Positions 24,526 to 32,595 of a stretch of 34,887 nucleotides of DNA are shown one piece after another. Source of the stretch: Bacteroidales bacterium (GTDB lineage: Bacteria > Bacteroidota > Bacteroidia > Bacteroidales > JAQXIO01); assembly GCA_029007825.1 (NCBI GenBank), contig JAQXIO010000021.1, positions 1-34,887 of the forward strand, read 5' to 3'. The notes under the pieces were generated by a model. It did not search any database. It was not told the DNA's origin and saw only the letters and a program-made list of their open reading frames with translations. Position numbers and translations under genes: made by a program. The first letter of the stretch is position 1. Each line of letters starts with the position of its first letter.

Positions 24526-26418
24526 TTACTCCAGATAAGTATATCCATAAAGTCCTGACCGGTAATTCGAAAGAAATTCCCGACCTTCTTCTGCTGTAAT
24601 AATTCCTTTTTTCATAGAACTAGTAACCCATGTTTCGACATCGCGTACCAGTTTTTTCGGATTATACTGCACGTATTCGAGCACTTCCGCAACTGTTTCC
24701 CCGTCGATCAGACGATCGACCTCATACTCCTTTTCATAGACTTTAATATGCACTGCATTTGTATCGCCAAAAAGATTATGCAGGTCTCCCAGTATTTCCT
24801 GATATGCTCCGACAAGAAAAACACCTATATAATAAGGGTCTTTTCCTTTAAAATCATGTACAGGAAGATAATAAGAGGAGTTTCTCAATGTAATAAAGTT
24901 ATCTATTTTCCCGTCGGAATCACAAGTTATGTCCTGTAACGTGGCTGAACGATCCGGACGTTCTTCCAATCTGCAAATCGGCATAATAGGGAATATCTGA
25001 TCGATAGCCCATGAATCCGGTAAAGACTGAAACAAAGAAAAATTACAAAAATATTTATCCGGCATCATTTTCGAAATCTTACGTAACTCTTCGGGAGCAT
25101 GCTTCATGTCATTCGCCATACTGTAAACCTGTCGGGCAACACTCCAGAAAAGACGCTCTATTTGTGCCCTCGTACGCAAATCCAACATTCCGAGGCTGAA
25201 AAGGTCTAACGCTTCTTCTCTTATCTGCAACGCATCATGCCAGCTTTCTATCAAACGCGGCTGGTTTATATTATCGAGCAGCTTATAAAGCTCGAGCACC
25301 AATTCATGATCGTTTTCATCCACCTCTTCTTCATCGTCCCACTCAGGTAATGTCGTAGTCTCCAAAACTTCAAAAATCAACACTGAATGATGCGCTGTCA
25401 AAGAACGTCCCGATTCTGTTATAATATTAGGTTGCGGAATATCATTTTTGGAACAAGCATCAACCAATGAAGATATGGAGTCGTTCACATATTCCTGAAT
25501 AGAATAATTCATACTGCTTCCGCTGGAAGAAGAGCGTGTACCGTCATAATCCACTCCAAGTCCGCCCCCGATATCAACAAAATCAATATCGTAATCCATT
25601 TTTCGCAACTGAACATAGAACTGTGCCGCTTCACGAAGCGCTGTCTTTATCCGTCGTATTTTAGTAACCTGACTACCTATGTGAAAATGGATAAGCCGCA
25701 GGGAAGACCGCATTTTATTTCTGTCCAGAATATCAAGCGCTTCGAGCAATTCACTCGAGTTAAGTCCGAATTTACTTACATCACCTCCGGATTCTTCCCA
25801 TTTTCCGCTACCCGAACTTGCCAATTTAATCCGAATACCGATATTAGGCATTATTTTAAGGCGCTTTGCTATTGTGGCAATTAAGCGCAATTCATTCAAT
25901 TTTTCAACGACAAGAAAAATATTCTTACCCATTTTTTGAGCCAAAAGTGCCAGCTCAATGTAATCTTCATCTTTATAGCCATTACATATAATGAGGGAAT
26001 TCGGATCTGTATTAATAGCTAATACCGCGTGAAGCTCCGGCTTCGATCCTGCTTCAAGTCCAATATTGAATTTATTGCCATGGCTGACAATCTCTTCAAC
26101 AACCGGACGCATCTGATTTACTTTAATCGGGTATATAATGAAATTTTTAGAAGTATAACCATACTCTTCCGATGCCGTTTTAAAACAATTGGATATTTTT
26201 TCGATCCGGTTATCCAGAATATCCGGAAAACGTACTAAAACAGGTGATGATATATCACGTAATTGCAACTCATCCATCAATTCTTTCAAATCGACCGATG
26301 CACAGCCCACTTTAGGTGTTACCGATACGTGTCCTTTTTCATTTATTGAAAAATAGTTTAATCCCCAACCGTTGATATTGTACAATTCGGCCGAATCTTC
26401 AATACGCCATTTTCTCAT
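24526..26418 (-). CDS. speA: Biosynthetic arginine decarboxylase
   Basis: 630 residues, the standard length of the PLP-dependent biosynthetic arginine decarboxylase, which makes agmatine for polyamine synthesis in the cytoplasm. The PLP lysine is Lys99 in IIYPIKVNQ; GLEAGSKPEL, LHFHIGSQ, VDIGGGLGVDYDGTRS and ITESGRSLTAHH mark the alanine-racemase-type barrel, and CDSDGKID in the C-terminal half carries the active-site Cys of the second domain. A helical insert around 365-450 is typical for the family. It has a good promoter 40 bp upstream and probably carries the GH43-like gene on the same transcript. Confidence 0.96.
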   Translation of the reverse strand: MRKWRIEDSAELYNINGWGLNYFSINEKGHVSVTPKVGCASVDLKELMDELQLRDISSPVLVRFPDILDNRIEKISNCFKTASEEYGYTSKNFIIYPIKVNQMRPVVEEIVSHGNKFNIGLEAGSKPELHAVLAINTDPNSLIICNGYKDEDYIELALLAQKMGKNIFLVVEKLNELRLIATIAKRLKIMPNIGIRIKLASSGSGKWEESGGDVSKFGLNSSELLEALDILDRNKMRSSLRLIHFHIGSQVTKIRRIKTALREAAQFYVQLRKMDYDIDFVDIGGGLGVDYDGTRSSSSGSSMNYSIQEYVNDSISSLVDACSKNDIPQPNIITESGRSLTAHHSVLIFEVLETTTLPEWDDEEEVDENDHELVLELYKLLDNINQPRLIESWHDALQIREEALDLFSLGMLDLRTRAQIERLFWSVARQVYSMANDMKHAPEELRKISKMMPDKYFCNFSLFQSLPDSWAIDQIFPIMPICRLEERPDRSATLQDITCDSDGKIDNFITLRNSSYYLPVHDFKGKDPYYIGVFLVGAYQEILGDLHNLFGDTNAVHIKVYEKEYEVDRLIDGETVAEVLEYVQYNPKKLVRDVETWVTSSMKKGIITAEEGREFLSNYRSGLYGYTYLE

Positions 26419-26457
26419 CTCTCAGAACGAAAAATTAATTAATAAAAATACAGACCG

Positions 26458-26488
26458 CAAATGTACATTTAATCTTTCGCCTCTGCAA
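26458..26488 (-). promoter_or_regulatory. Promoter of speA
   Basis: On the minus strand TTG (26488-26486), 20-nt spacer, TACATTTG (26465-26458). Confidence 0.78.
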
Positions 26489-26503
26489 TAGCGTCAGATC
26501 CGG

Positions 26504-27172
26504 TTATTTTACCGATTGCAGGTAAATTTGAAGCTCCATATCATCGTGTATAAATTCGTCTTTCAGCTTACCCATGAGCCCTTTCGACTTATACACGATA
26601 CCCCAGTCCGTACGATTTATGGAGAATGTATCGGTCTGAGCCTTCCAGATATTCTCTTCCTGCCATATCTTTGCAGGAAAAGAGACAAGCCTGGCCGTAT
26701 CTTTCAACGTAAGGTTTCCTTCTATCGTATAGTTATAAAAACCGTCTATCGGAGTCAAAGATGTAATTTCAAACGTTGCCAACGGATATTTTTCCACATT
26801 AAAAAAATCGGCACTCATAAGATGGGATTCCAGCATTTTCCGCATAGGAGCAACCTTTATATCTTCATCCCTGATCGTTGTCATATCAATGCTGAACTTT
26901 CCTCCTACCGGAATACCATCCTTAAACAAGACTCCTCCTTTTTCCAGGTGAACACTTCCGTTATGCTGGCCTCCCGGTTTAAATCCCGTCCAATTAATTA
27001 CAGATTGAAGCGTGTCGACCGGTATTTTCTGATAAACTACAGATTGTTCTATTCTGATTTCCGTTACCGGATTTTCTGAATCTGATTTCTGTCGTTGTTC
27101 CCGATTACATGCCGCAAAAATAAAAACCGGAGTAGCCAGAGATAAAATCGGTTTGGAACAAAATAAATTCAT
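26504..27172 (-). CDS. YceI-family lipoprotein
   Basis: 222 residues from the ATG at 27172; a TTG three codons earlier (27181) lies in the -7 box and is rejected. The lipoprotein signal ends at FAAC (Cys22). Residues about 50-222 match YceI, a lipocalin-like barrel: SVINWTGFKPGGQHNGSVHL, GGKFSIDMTTIRDED, HLMSADFFNVEKYPLATFEI and the late INRTDWGIVY. Family members bind isoprenoid or other amphiphilic molecules in the periplasm; the ligand here is unknown. The -7 box TAATTTTG ends only 6 nt before the ATG, so the mRNA may have almost no leader. Confidence 0.92.
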   Translation of the reverse strand: MNLFCSKPILSLATPVFIFAACNREQRQKSDSENPVTEIRIEQSVVYQKIPVDTLQSVINWTGFKPGGQHNGSVHLEKGGVLFKDGIPVGGKFSIDMTTIRDEDIKVAPMRKMLESHLMSADFFNVEKYPLATFEITSLTPIDGFYNYTIEGNLTLKDTARLVSFPAKIWQEENIWKAQTDTFSINRTDWGIVYKSKGLMGKLKDEFIHDDMELQIYLQSVK

Positions 27173-27178
27173 AATGCA

Positions 27179-27186
27179 CAAAATTA
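27179..27186 (-). promoter_or_regulatory. -7 box of the YceI gene, abutting the start codon
   Basis: TAATTTTG on the minus strand (27186-27179) matches TAnnTTTG, six bases before the ATG. No TTG occurs at the expected -33 distance. Confidence 0.45.
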
Positions 27187-27308
27187 TCAGTTAAACTTAC
27201 GATTAAATGATTGACCGGAAAAATGTTTCACCAGACAGTCATTTTAAAATACAACATTCCTAAAAATCAAAAAGTTTTCATCTCTCTTCCCGTTCTTTCC
27301 CAATAATA

Positions 27309-27340
27309 TTTGCCGGGAAGCATAATTTTCATTATCTTTG
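27309..27340 (+). promoter_or_regulatory. Promoter of the DEAD-box helicase gene
   Basis: TTTG (27309-27312), 20-nt spacer, TATCTTTG (27333-27340); leader of about 38 nt. Confidence 0.8.
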
Positions 27341-27384
27341 TAACTCACAATTTATATAAGCCGTGAGGCTTTAATTTTTTTAAT

Positions 27385-28593
27385 ATGACATTTAAACAAC
27401 TAAATTTAGCAGATCCGATTTTACAGGCTCTGCAAAACGAGGGGTACACAAACCCTACTCCCATCCAGTCAGAAGCTATTCCCCATATATTAGAAGGTAA
27501 AGATTTGTTAGGCTGTGCACAAACCGGAACAGGAAAAACAGCCGCTTTTTCAATTCCCATAATCCAATTGCTTCTCAATCAGAAAGAGAACAAACAAATA
27601 AAAGGAATAAAAGCGTTAATACTGACTCCCACGCGTGAACTCGCAATACAAATCGGCGACAGTTTTACCGCTTATGGCAGATATACAAGTCTCAGACATA
27701 CCACTATTTTCGGCGGTGTTTCTCAAAAAGCTCAAACAGATGCATTGAAAAAAGGCGTAGATATCTTGATTGCAACTCCCGGACGATTGCTCGACCTGAT
27801 TAACCAGGGATTTATCAATCTCTCAACTCTCCGTTTCTTTGTACTGGACGAGGCCGATCGTATGCTCGATATGGGCTTTATCCACGATATAAAACGCGTA
27901 TTGACTCTTTTGCCGAAACAGCGTCAGTCTCTCTTTTTCTCTGCAACTATGCCGAAAGAGATTGCAAACCTGGCCGGCTCTATTCTCAAAAATCCCGTGA
28001 CTGTAGAGGTTACCCCTGTCTCATCAACAGTAGATACGATTGAGCAATCTGTATATTATGTGAATAAACCCGAGAAACGTGAGCTACTTATCGAGCTATT
28101 AAAAGATAAGTCAATGGAGTCGGTGCTCGTTTTTGCCCGTACGAAACATGGCGCTGACAAGCTGGCTAAAAGCCTGACAAGAGTCGGAATCCGAACCGAA
28201 GCCATTCATGGGGAAAAATCACAAAATGCCCGACAGAGAGCACTCAATAGCTTCAAAAATCATTCAGTACGAGTACTTGTAGCTACAGATATCGCCGCAA
28301 GAGGAATAGACGTAGATATGTTGAGCCACGTAATCAACTACGAACTTCCCAATGTTCCGGAAACATACGTCCATCGTATAGGCCGGACCGGACGAGCAGG
28401 AAACAGCGGCATCGCTATCGCATTCTGTGACTCGGAAGAAAAGCAGCTACTAAGAGATATTCATAAGCTGATCGGGAAAAATATTCCGGTAGTAAAGAAC
28501 CACCCTTTCGCTCCTTTAAATTTTTCAGAGAAAACTCCCGAGCAACAGAAAAAAACAAAATTTTCTTATTCGCGAAAAAAGCAAAGATGCTAA
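27385..28593 (+). CDS. DEAD-box ATP-dependent RNA helicase (RhlE-like)
   Basis: 402 residues with the full DEAD-box motif set: Q motif ([14 protein letters not shown]...PTPIQ), Walker A AQTGTGKT (45-52), PTRELA, TPGR, DEAD (155-158), SAT (186-188), ARGIDV and [10 protein letters not shown]. The C-terminal tail is short and Lys-rich ([13 protein letters not shown]), as in RhlE-type helicases. It should unwind structured RNA in ribosome assembly or cold adaptation. It is monocistronic, with its own promoter and a terminator at 28631. Confidence 0.94.
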   Translation: MTFKQLNLADPILQALQNEGYTNPTPIQSEAIPHILEGKDLLGCAQTGTGKTAAFSIPIIQLLLNQKENKQIKGIKALILTPTRELAIQIGDSFTAYGRYTSLRHTTIFGGVSQKAQTDALKKGVDILIATPGRLLDLINQGFINLSTLRFFVLDEADRMLDMGFIHDIKRVLTLLPKQRQSLFFSATMPKEIANLAGSILKNPVTVEVTPVSSTVDTIEQSVYYVNKPEKRELLIELLKDKSMESVLVFARTKHGADKLAKSLTRVGIRTEAIHGEKSQNARQRALNSFKNHSVRVLVATDIAARGIDVDMLSHVINYELPNVPETYVHRIGRTGRAGNSGIAIAFCDSEEKQLLRDIHKLIGKNIPVVKNHPFAPLNFSEKTPEQQKKTKFSYSRKKQRC

Positions 28594-28630
28594 AAAACTT
28601 TCCGCTACCCGAAAAAAACTAAATATAATA

Positions 28631-28676
28631 AAAGGTACTGATATGACATTCGATTATCCGTGCCTTTTTCTTTTTT
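28631..28676 (+). terminator. Terminator of the helicase gene
   Basis: AAAGGTACTGAT pairs with ATCCGTGCCTTT (12 positions, one mismatch, one G-T) and is followed by a T-rich tract through 28676. Confidence 0.7.
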
Positions 28677-28886
28677 AATGTATCAGTCCTTTTAGTTTCA
28701 TAATAAAAAAATATCTCTTCCTTTTCCGGTTACCTATCACAAAAGATTATCGTATTATTCCTAATATGGCAATTCTTTCTATTGTCGTTAATATCAGCTC
28801 CTACTCACAATTATTTGTCATCTTATGCACTGGTAATGTATTTGATTTCATTATTTCTTGGTATTTAGTTCTTTTACTGATCTATC

Positions 28887-28894
28887 TATCTTTG
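28887..28894 (+). promoter_or_regulatory. -7 box of the flavodoxin operon
   Basis: TATCTTTG, 22 bp before the ATG; the -33 region is imperfect (nearest TTG is 26 nt upstream). Confidence 0.55.
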
Positions 28895-28916
28895 TTTCAA
28901 ACAAAAACAATTTATT

Positions 28917-29426
28917 ATGGAAAAGAAAATAGGTATATTTTTCGGTAGCACAACGGGAACAACTGAAAATTTAGCAAAACAAATTGCAGAAAAACTGGAA
29001 ATATCATCCGAACATGTTCATGATATAGCCAACACTTCTCCTAATATTGTAAATGAGTACGGCATCCTCTTACTCGGTTCTTCAACCTGGGGCGACGGAG
29101 AACTACAAGACGACTGGTACGATTTTCTGCCTAAACTGAAAACAGAGGATCTTACGGGCAAACAAATAGCTCTTTTCGGATGCGGGGATGCCAATTCATA
29201 TCCCGATACGTTTTGCGATGCCATGGCTATCATATATAAAGAATTATCGGCCAGCGGATGCAAGTTCATCGGAGCATACACTCCTGACGATTATAGTATA
29301 ACAGACTCCAATATAAATATAGCAGGCAAATTTATCGGATTAGCCATCGATGATGTAAACGAAAGCAACTTGACAGATCAACGCATAACGAAATGGATTG
29401 AGATTCTAAAAAAGGAAGAAGTATGA
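28917..29426 (+). CDS. fldA: Flavodoxin
   Basis: 169 residues, a long-chain flavodoxin. The FMN-phosphate loop GSTTGTTENLA (10-20) is at the N-terminus, and LGSSTWGDGELQDDW and FGCGDANSYPDTFCDA form the two isoalloxazine-binding loops. It is a low-potential one-electron carrier in the cytoplasm, for example for pyruvate:ferredoxin-type or radical-SAM enzymes. The last four bases overlap the DUF2023 gene (ATGA), a conserved pairing in Bacteroidota. Confidence 0.96.
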   Translation: MEKKIGIFFGSTTGTTENLAKQIAEKLEISSEHVHDIANTSPNIVNEYGILLLGSSTWGDGELQDDWYDFLPKLKTEDLTGKQIALFGCGDANSYPDTFCDAMAIIYKELSASGCKFIGAYTPDDYSITDSNINIAGKFIGLAIDDVNESNLTDQRITKWIEILKKEEV

Positions 29427-29776
29427 GTATTCAGGAGTATACGCAATTTGGCAATATGAAAATGTTTCTTCATCATATTTACGAATTGAAAAAAGGAATC
29501 CGTAATCTTGTTCTTTGCACCATGTGCAAGACTTGTGCGGAAATTATGACTGAACGATTAAGAAAGCAGAATATAGCTTACTTTTTACAAGAGGTAGCCG
29601 AGAATAAAGTAAATCTTTTTTTCGGCAAACAGGCTTATCTCGACACGGTACGTCTGTTCACTCATAAACCGTTAAATTTACTCACTCCCGAAGAAGATTT
29701 TATATTAGGAGTTCTATTAGGCTACGATATGTCGATACAGTGCGAACGTTTTTGCAATAAAAAAAATAAGAACTGA
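29423..29776 (+). CDS. DUF2023 family protein, cysteine-rich
   Basis: 117 residues. MFLHHIYELKKGIRNLVL (14-31), FLQEVAENKVNLFFG (54-68) and LLTPEEDFILGVLLGYD (86-102) are the recognisable DUF2023 segments. It carries five cysteines, as CTMCKTC (Cys32, 35, 38) and CERFC (Cys107, 111), spacing that could bind a metal or iron-sulfur cluster. No biochemical function is established for the family as far as I know; the tight coupling with flavodoxin argues for a partner or modulator of flavodoxin electron transfer. Confidence 0.85.
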   Translation: MSIQEYTQFGNMKMFLHHIYELKKGIRNLVLCTMCKTCAEIMTERLRKQNIAYFLQEVAENKVNLFFGKQAYLDTVRLFTHKPLNLLTPEEDFILGVLLGYDMSIQCERFCNKKNKN

Positions 29777-29977
29777 AAATCTCAGAAAAGAAAGCAATAT
29801 AAATACCTAACATTTAGATATAAAACGATTTTTAACAATAAAAATACCATAAATATTTATTTCTATCTGAACAAAAAAACATCGCAATTGTTATATAAAT
29901 GTACGTAAATTAAAATGCAATAAACATTTCGCCTTTGTACTTCTAGGAAATTATTATTTCCAGAAAGGGAAAGCCAC

Positions 29978-30015
29978 AAAAAAGGCGCTGTAAGTGACTT
30001 ACAGCGCCTTTTTTT
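29978..30015. terminator. Strong bidirectional terminator
   Basis: A 17-bp stem centred on GGCGCTGTAAG/CTTACAGCGCC with a 3-nt loop, A-flanked on the left and T-flanked on the right, lies between the convergent DUF2023 and nitronate monooxygenase genes, 3 bp from the stop of the latter. Confidence 0.92.
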
Positions 30016-30017
30016 AA

Positions 30018-31103
30018 CTATTTTCCAAAACTTTCGTTCAGTTTTGCCTTAAATTCGGTCATCAGGGATGAGATAGTTTCCTTCACACTGGTTATACGGT
30101 CTGCCTTAAAAGCATTAGCCCCAGCAAAAGCGTAACCATTTCTGAGATTTCCCTTAAAAGCATTATAAAGAGCCAACATTATACAATACGGGCTTTTCGT
30201 TATATCGCAAGTTTTTATGCAATGGAACGGACAACTTTTCGGTTGCTTTTTCCCTTCTACCACATCACGCGTAAAAGAACTGCTTATAGCACGCCCCGGC
30301 ATTCCTACGGGACTTTTTATAATCTCGATATCATCTTCTTTCGCATCGATATAAGTCCGTTTAAATTCAAGTGAAGCATCACATTCATCTGTTGTTACAA
30401 AACGAGTTCCAAGCTGTACCCCTGTAGCTCCCAGTTGCATCATACGGTAAATATCCTCTCCCGTATAAATACCCCCCGCAGCAATTACGGGTATTTCCTT
30501 TTTATATTTTTCTTCAAAATCGGCTACTGCATTTACCACTTCCGGTAAAACATGTTCAAGAGAGAAAAGCTCATCGTTAATCTGATTTTCCTTATAACCT
30601 AAATGTCCGCCGGCTTTAGGTCCTTCTACCACAACTGCATCGGGAAGATAGTCGTAATTATTTTTCCATTTTTCACAAATCAGCTTTGCAGCACGTGCAG
30701 ACGAAACAATCGGAACCAATTTCGTGATACTATCTTTTTTCAAAAATGCAGGAAGATCTAATGGCAGCCCTGCTCCCGAAAAAATAATATCCGCTTTTTC
30801 GGCTATGCAAGTTTTTACCATATCGGCAAAATTGGTCATAGCTACCATCACATTAACACCGATAATTCCTTTTGCTTTTTCTCTTGCCTTACGCAACTCT
30901 TCTTTCAAGCCTAAAATACTTGCTTCCGCATAATTACTAGAAAGTTTATTATAAAGCAAACCCAGACCAGCGCAGGAGATAACCCCCACTCCTCCCTCGT
31001 TTGCTACTGCCGAGGCTAAACCGGATAATGAGATTCCGACCCCCATACCTCCCTGAATAATAGGCACACGGGCTGTCAAATCTCCGAATTTCAATAATTT
31101 CAT
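30018..31103 (-). CDS. Nitronate monooxygenase / FabK-like FMN oxidoreductase
   Basis: 361 residues, a TIM-barrel FMN enzyme of the 2-nitropropane dioxygenase/FabK group. IIQGGMGVGIS (15-25), the catalytic-His loop KAGGHLG (His167), PVIAAGGIYTG and GATGVQLGTRF (FMN phosphate) are clear. Near the C-terminus is a cysteine cluster, Cys291, 295, 299 and 307, spaced CPFHCIKTC...C, which might bind a metal or cluster. It may oxidise nitronates or reduce enoyl-ACP as a FabK-type enzyme; by-eye comparison cannot separate these. A probable promoter lies 27 bp upstream. Confidence 0.9.
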   Translation of the reverse strand: MKLLKFGDLTARVPIIQGGMGVGISLSGLASAVANEGGVGVISCAGLGLLYNKLSSNYAEASILGLKEELRKAREKAKGIIGVNVMVAMTNFADMVKTCIAEKADIIFSGAGLPLDLPAFLKKDSITKLVPIVSSARAAKLICEKWKNNYDYLPDAVVVEGPKAGGHLGYKENQINDELFSLEHVLPEVVNAVADFEEKYKKEIPVIAAGGIYTGEDIYRMMQLGATGVQLGTRFVTTDECDASLEFKRTYIDAKEDDIEIIKSPVGMPGRAISSSFTRDVVEGKKQPKSCPFHCIKTCDITKSPYCIMLALYNAFKGNLRNGYAFAGANAFKADRITSVKETISSLMTEFKAKLNESFGK

Positions 31104-31129
31104 TATATAATATTAATTAGAAAATGCAG

Positions 31130-31158
31130 TAAAGGTATAATATAATTGTCATTCTCAA
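31130..31158 (-). promoter_or_regulatory. Possible promoter of the nitronate monooxygenase gene
   Basis: On the minus strand TTG (31158-31156), 18-nt spacer, TACCTTTA (31137-31130), one mismatch to TAnnTTTG. Confidence 0.4.
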
Positions 31159-31311
31159 TGCGGGAAAAGCTAAAAACATCCTTGCGATATTTGCAACATA
31201 TAAACGAATATATCGATAAAAAGGATAAATATACAGATTATTTATGCTGTTTTTTGATAAATTAAATTCTAATATATATCTGTCAATTACCTATAAAAGA
31301 AGCAAATAAAG

Positions 31312-31342
31312 TTGATCTTAGAAAACAATTTCAGTATCTTTG
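31312..31342 (+). promoter_or_regulatory. Promoter abutting the first cysteine-rich gene
   Basis: TTG (31312-31314), exactly 20-nt spacer, TATCTTTG (31335-31342). The ATG at 31348 begins 5 nt later, so the transcript may be leaderless. The TTG is the same one that would start a 12-codon-longer frame, which is rejected. Confidence 0.72.
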
Positions 31343-31347
31343 TGTTG

Positions 31348-31752
31348 ATGGAAAAAAGATATAAAAATATTGTTTTTACAATTCTTGTATTTATTGCTGT
31401 TTTATTATGTCTCGGTTTTACTTATCGAACTACCATCTGTCCAAAACAGTATAAAAATCATTGTGAAAAGAATAACTGTTGTGCATCTTCTACGGAAAAA
31501 GAAAACAGTCAAACCGAAGGAAACGAAAAATGCATATGCAACTTTCAGAATATTTCATTTGCATCCGAACCGGTTTTACTAAAAAAAACAACTGATCTCT
31601 CGTTTTCTTTTATTATTACCGGATTGATTTCAGACTCTTCTGTCTATTCCGCATACCATAGACTTAAAGAAAAATGTTATTTTAATACGGCACACCCCAA
31701 GGCGTGGTGTTCCCGTTATATTTTATCCCGTCATTGTGTTTTATTGAATTGA
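31348..31752 (+). CDS. Small cysteine-rich membrane-anchored protein, unknown
   Basis: 134 residues from the ATG at 31348. One N-terminal membrane segment or uncleaved signal (8-26) is followed by an exported part with ten cysteines in the protein, clustered as Cys31, 39, 44, 45, 62, 64 (ending KCICN) and then Cys110, 121, 130. No family is recognised. The gene has a good promoter directly before the start codon and precedes, by 108 bp, a gene for a metallothionein-like exported protein; the two probably share a role, such as metal handling or a thiol-based stress response at the envelope (inference). Confidence 0.65.
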   Translation: MEKRYKNIVFTILVFIAVLLCLGFTYRTTICPKQYKNHCEKNNCCASSTEKENSQTEGNEKCICNFQNISFASEPVLLKKTTDLSFSFIITGLISDSSVYSAYHRLKEKCYFNTAHPKAWCSRYILSRHCVLLN

Positions 31753-31860
31753 ATTCTCCGGAAAACCATCCTTCCCTGGACAAAATAGTAAAACATATTT
31801 ATACTTTACAATAATCTTATTTATAAAATTATTCCGACAATCAAATCAATATATAAAACT

Positions 31861-32115
31861 ATGAACAAATTAAAATTCTCGGCAATAGCCGCAGCATTAT
31901 TTATATTATCTGTACTCCCGTCAGCTTTTGCAAATACACAGCAAAACAACAATTCCACAGCCATATCATGCTGCTGTGGTGATAAATGTCAGTGTCAGGA
32001 CAAATGTACATGCGAGTGTAAATGCACAGAAAAATGTGCAGAGAAAAGCAACTGTTGTTCAAACGGGTGCTGTACAGAAAGAAACTCTTGTTCTGTATCT
32101 AAGGACAAGAAGTAA
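31861..32115 (+). CDS. Exported metallothionein-like cysteine-rich protein
   Basis: 84 residues. A signal peptide (1-24, ending AFA) should be removed to leave about 60 residues with 15 cysteines between 37 and 77. They occur as CCC, CxC, CxxxC and CC units (CGDKCQCQDKCTCECKC, then CCSNGCC), mixed with Lys/Asp/Glu/Ser, the pattern of metallothioneins and other metal-binding Cys-rich peptides. Classic metallothioneins are cytoplasmic; an exported one would sequester metals such as zinc, copper or cadmium in the periplasm or at the surface. No histidine is present. It follows another Cys-rich gene on the same strand. An oxidised, disulfide-knotted structure is the alternative. Confidence 0.7.
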   Translation: MNKLKFSAIAAALFILSVLPSAFANTQQNNNSTAISCCCGDKCQCQDKCTCECKCTEKCAEKSNCCSNGCCTERNSCSVSKDKK

Positions 32116-32155
32116 TGACAGATTAATTATTAAGGTTAGTTTTTTATTATTTCAT

Positions 32156-32188
32156 GAAGGATGTTCCGCGGGATGCAGAACATCCTTC
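32156..32188 (+). terminator. Hairpin after the cysteine-rich genes
   Basis: GAAGGATGTTC/GAACATCCTTC, an 11-bp perfect stem with an 11-nt loop, 41 bp after the stop. It lacks a T tract, so termination is uncertain; it could stabilise the 3' end. Confidence 0.4.
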
Positions 32189-32451
32189 TCATTTATATCT
32201 TAAAACAGCACACTGGAACACAAACTCTGTCTATTATCGAAAAATATAAAACTCCTGTATCAAAAAGAATAAAAATAATCGGGATATTTTTTAGTTTTCA
32301 TGAACCAAATCCCATATACACTGTTATAATAATACAGACAAGTACAAAGATGAGTGATTTCTGAAGACTGTCTGTATATACTATAGAATTTATTTCTTAC
32401 GCATATTAAATATCAAGTTTTGCCGTATAGTCAATTTATGTTTTGGTGTGA

Positions 32452-32488
32452 AAAAAGGACTCCGTTATCGTGAGATAACGGAGTTTTT
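32452..32488. terminator. Bidirectional terminator between convergent genes
   Basis: ACTCCGTTATC/GATAACGGAGT, an 11-bp perfect stem with loop GTGA, followed by five T on plus and, across the A run at 32452-32457, a T tract on minus. Confidence 0.85.
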
Positions 32489-32595
32489 AATTAATCATAG
32501 ATAAAAACCGAAAGACAAAACAAATCGGGATTTCCTCTGCATATAAAAAACAAGAATACATCTTTTCGGATATACCCTTCTAACATCTCGCTCTA

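Larger units (their letters stand above)
28594..28916. other. Intergenic region between helicase and flavodoxin genes
   Basis: 323 bp holding the helicase terminator (28631-28676) and, near its end, the -7 box for the flavodoxin gene. A 60-codon hydrophobic frame from 28766 runs into the flavodoxin gene in another frame and does not look real. Confidence 0.5.
32116..32595. other. Intergenic region between convergent genes
   Basis: 480 bp. It contains an 11-bp hairpin near the second cysteine-rich gene (32156-32188), a bidirectional terminator (32452-32488), and otherwise AT-rich sequence. Short frames here (for example 32161-32364) lack protein-like composition. A small RNA ending at the terminator cannot be excluded, but I see no clear promoter. 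Confidence 0.5.

Noticed and set aside
26516..27079. 187-codon plus-strand frame
   Set aside because: Antisense to the YceI gene, with no recognisable features.
28766..28948. 60-codon hydrophobic frame before flavodoxin
   Set aside because: Runs 32 bp into the flavodoxin gene in another frame and spans its promoter box.
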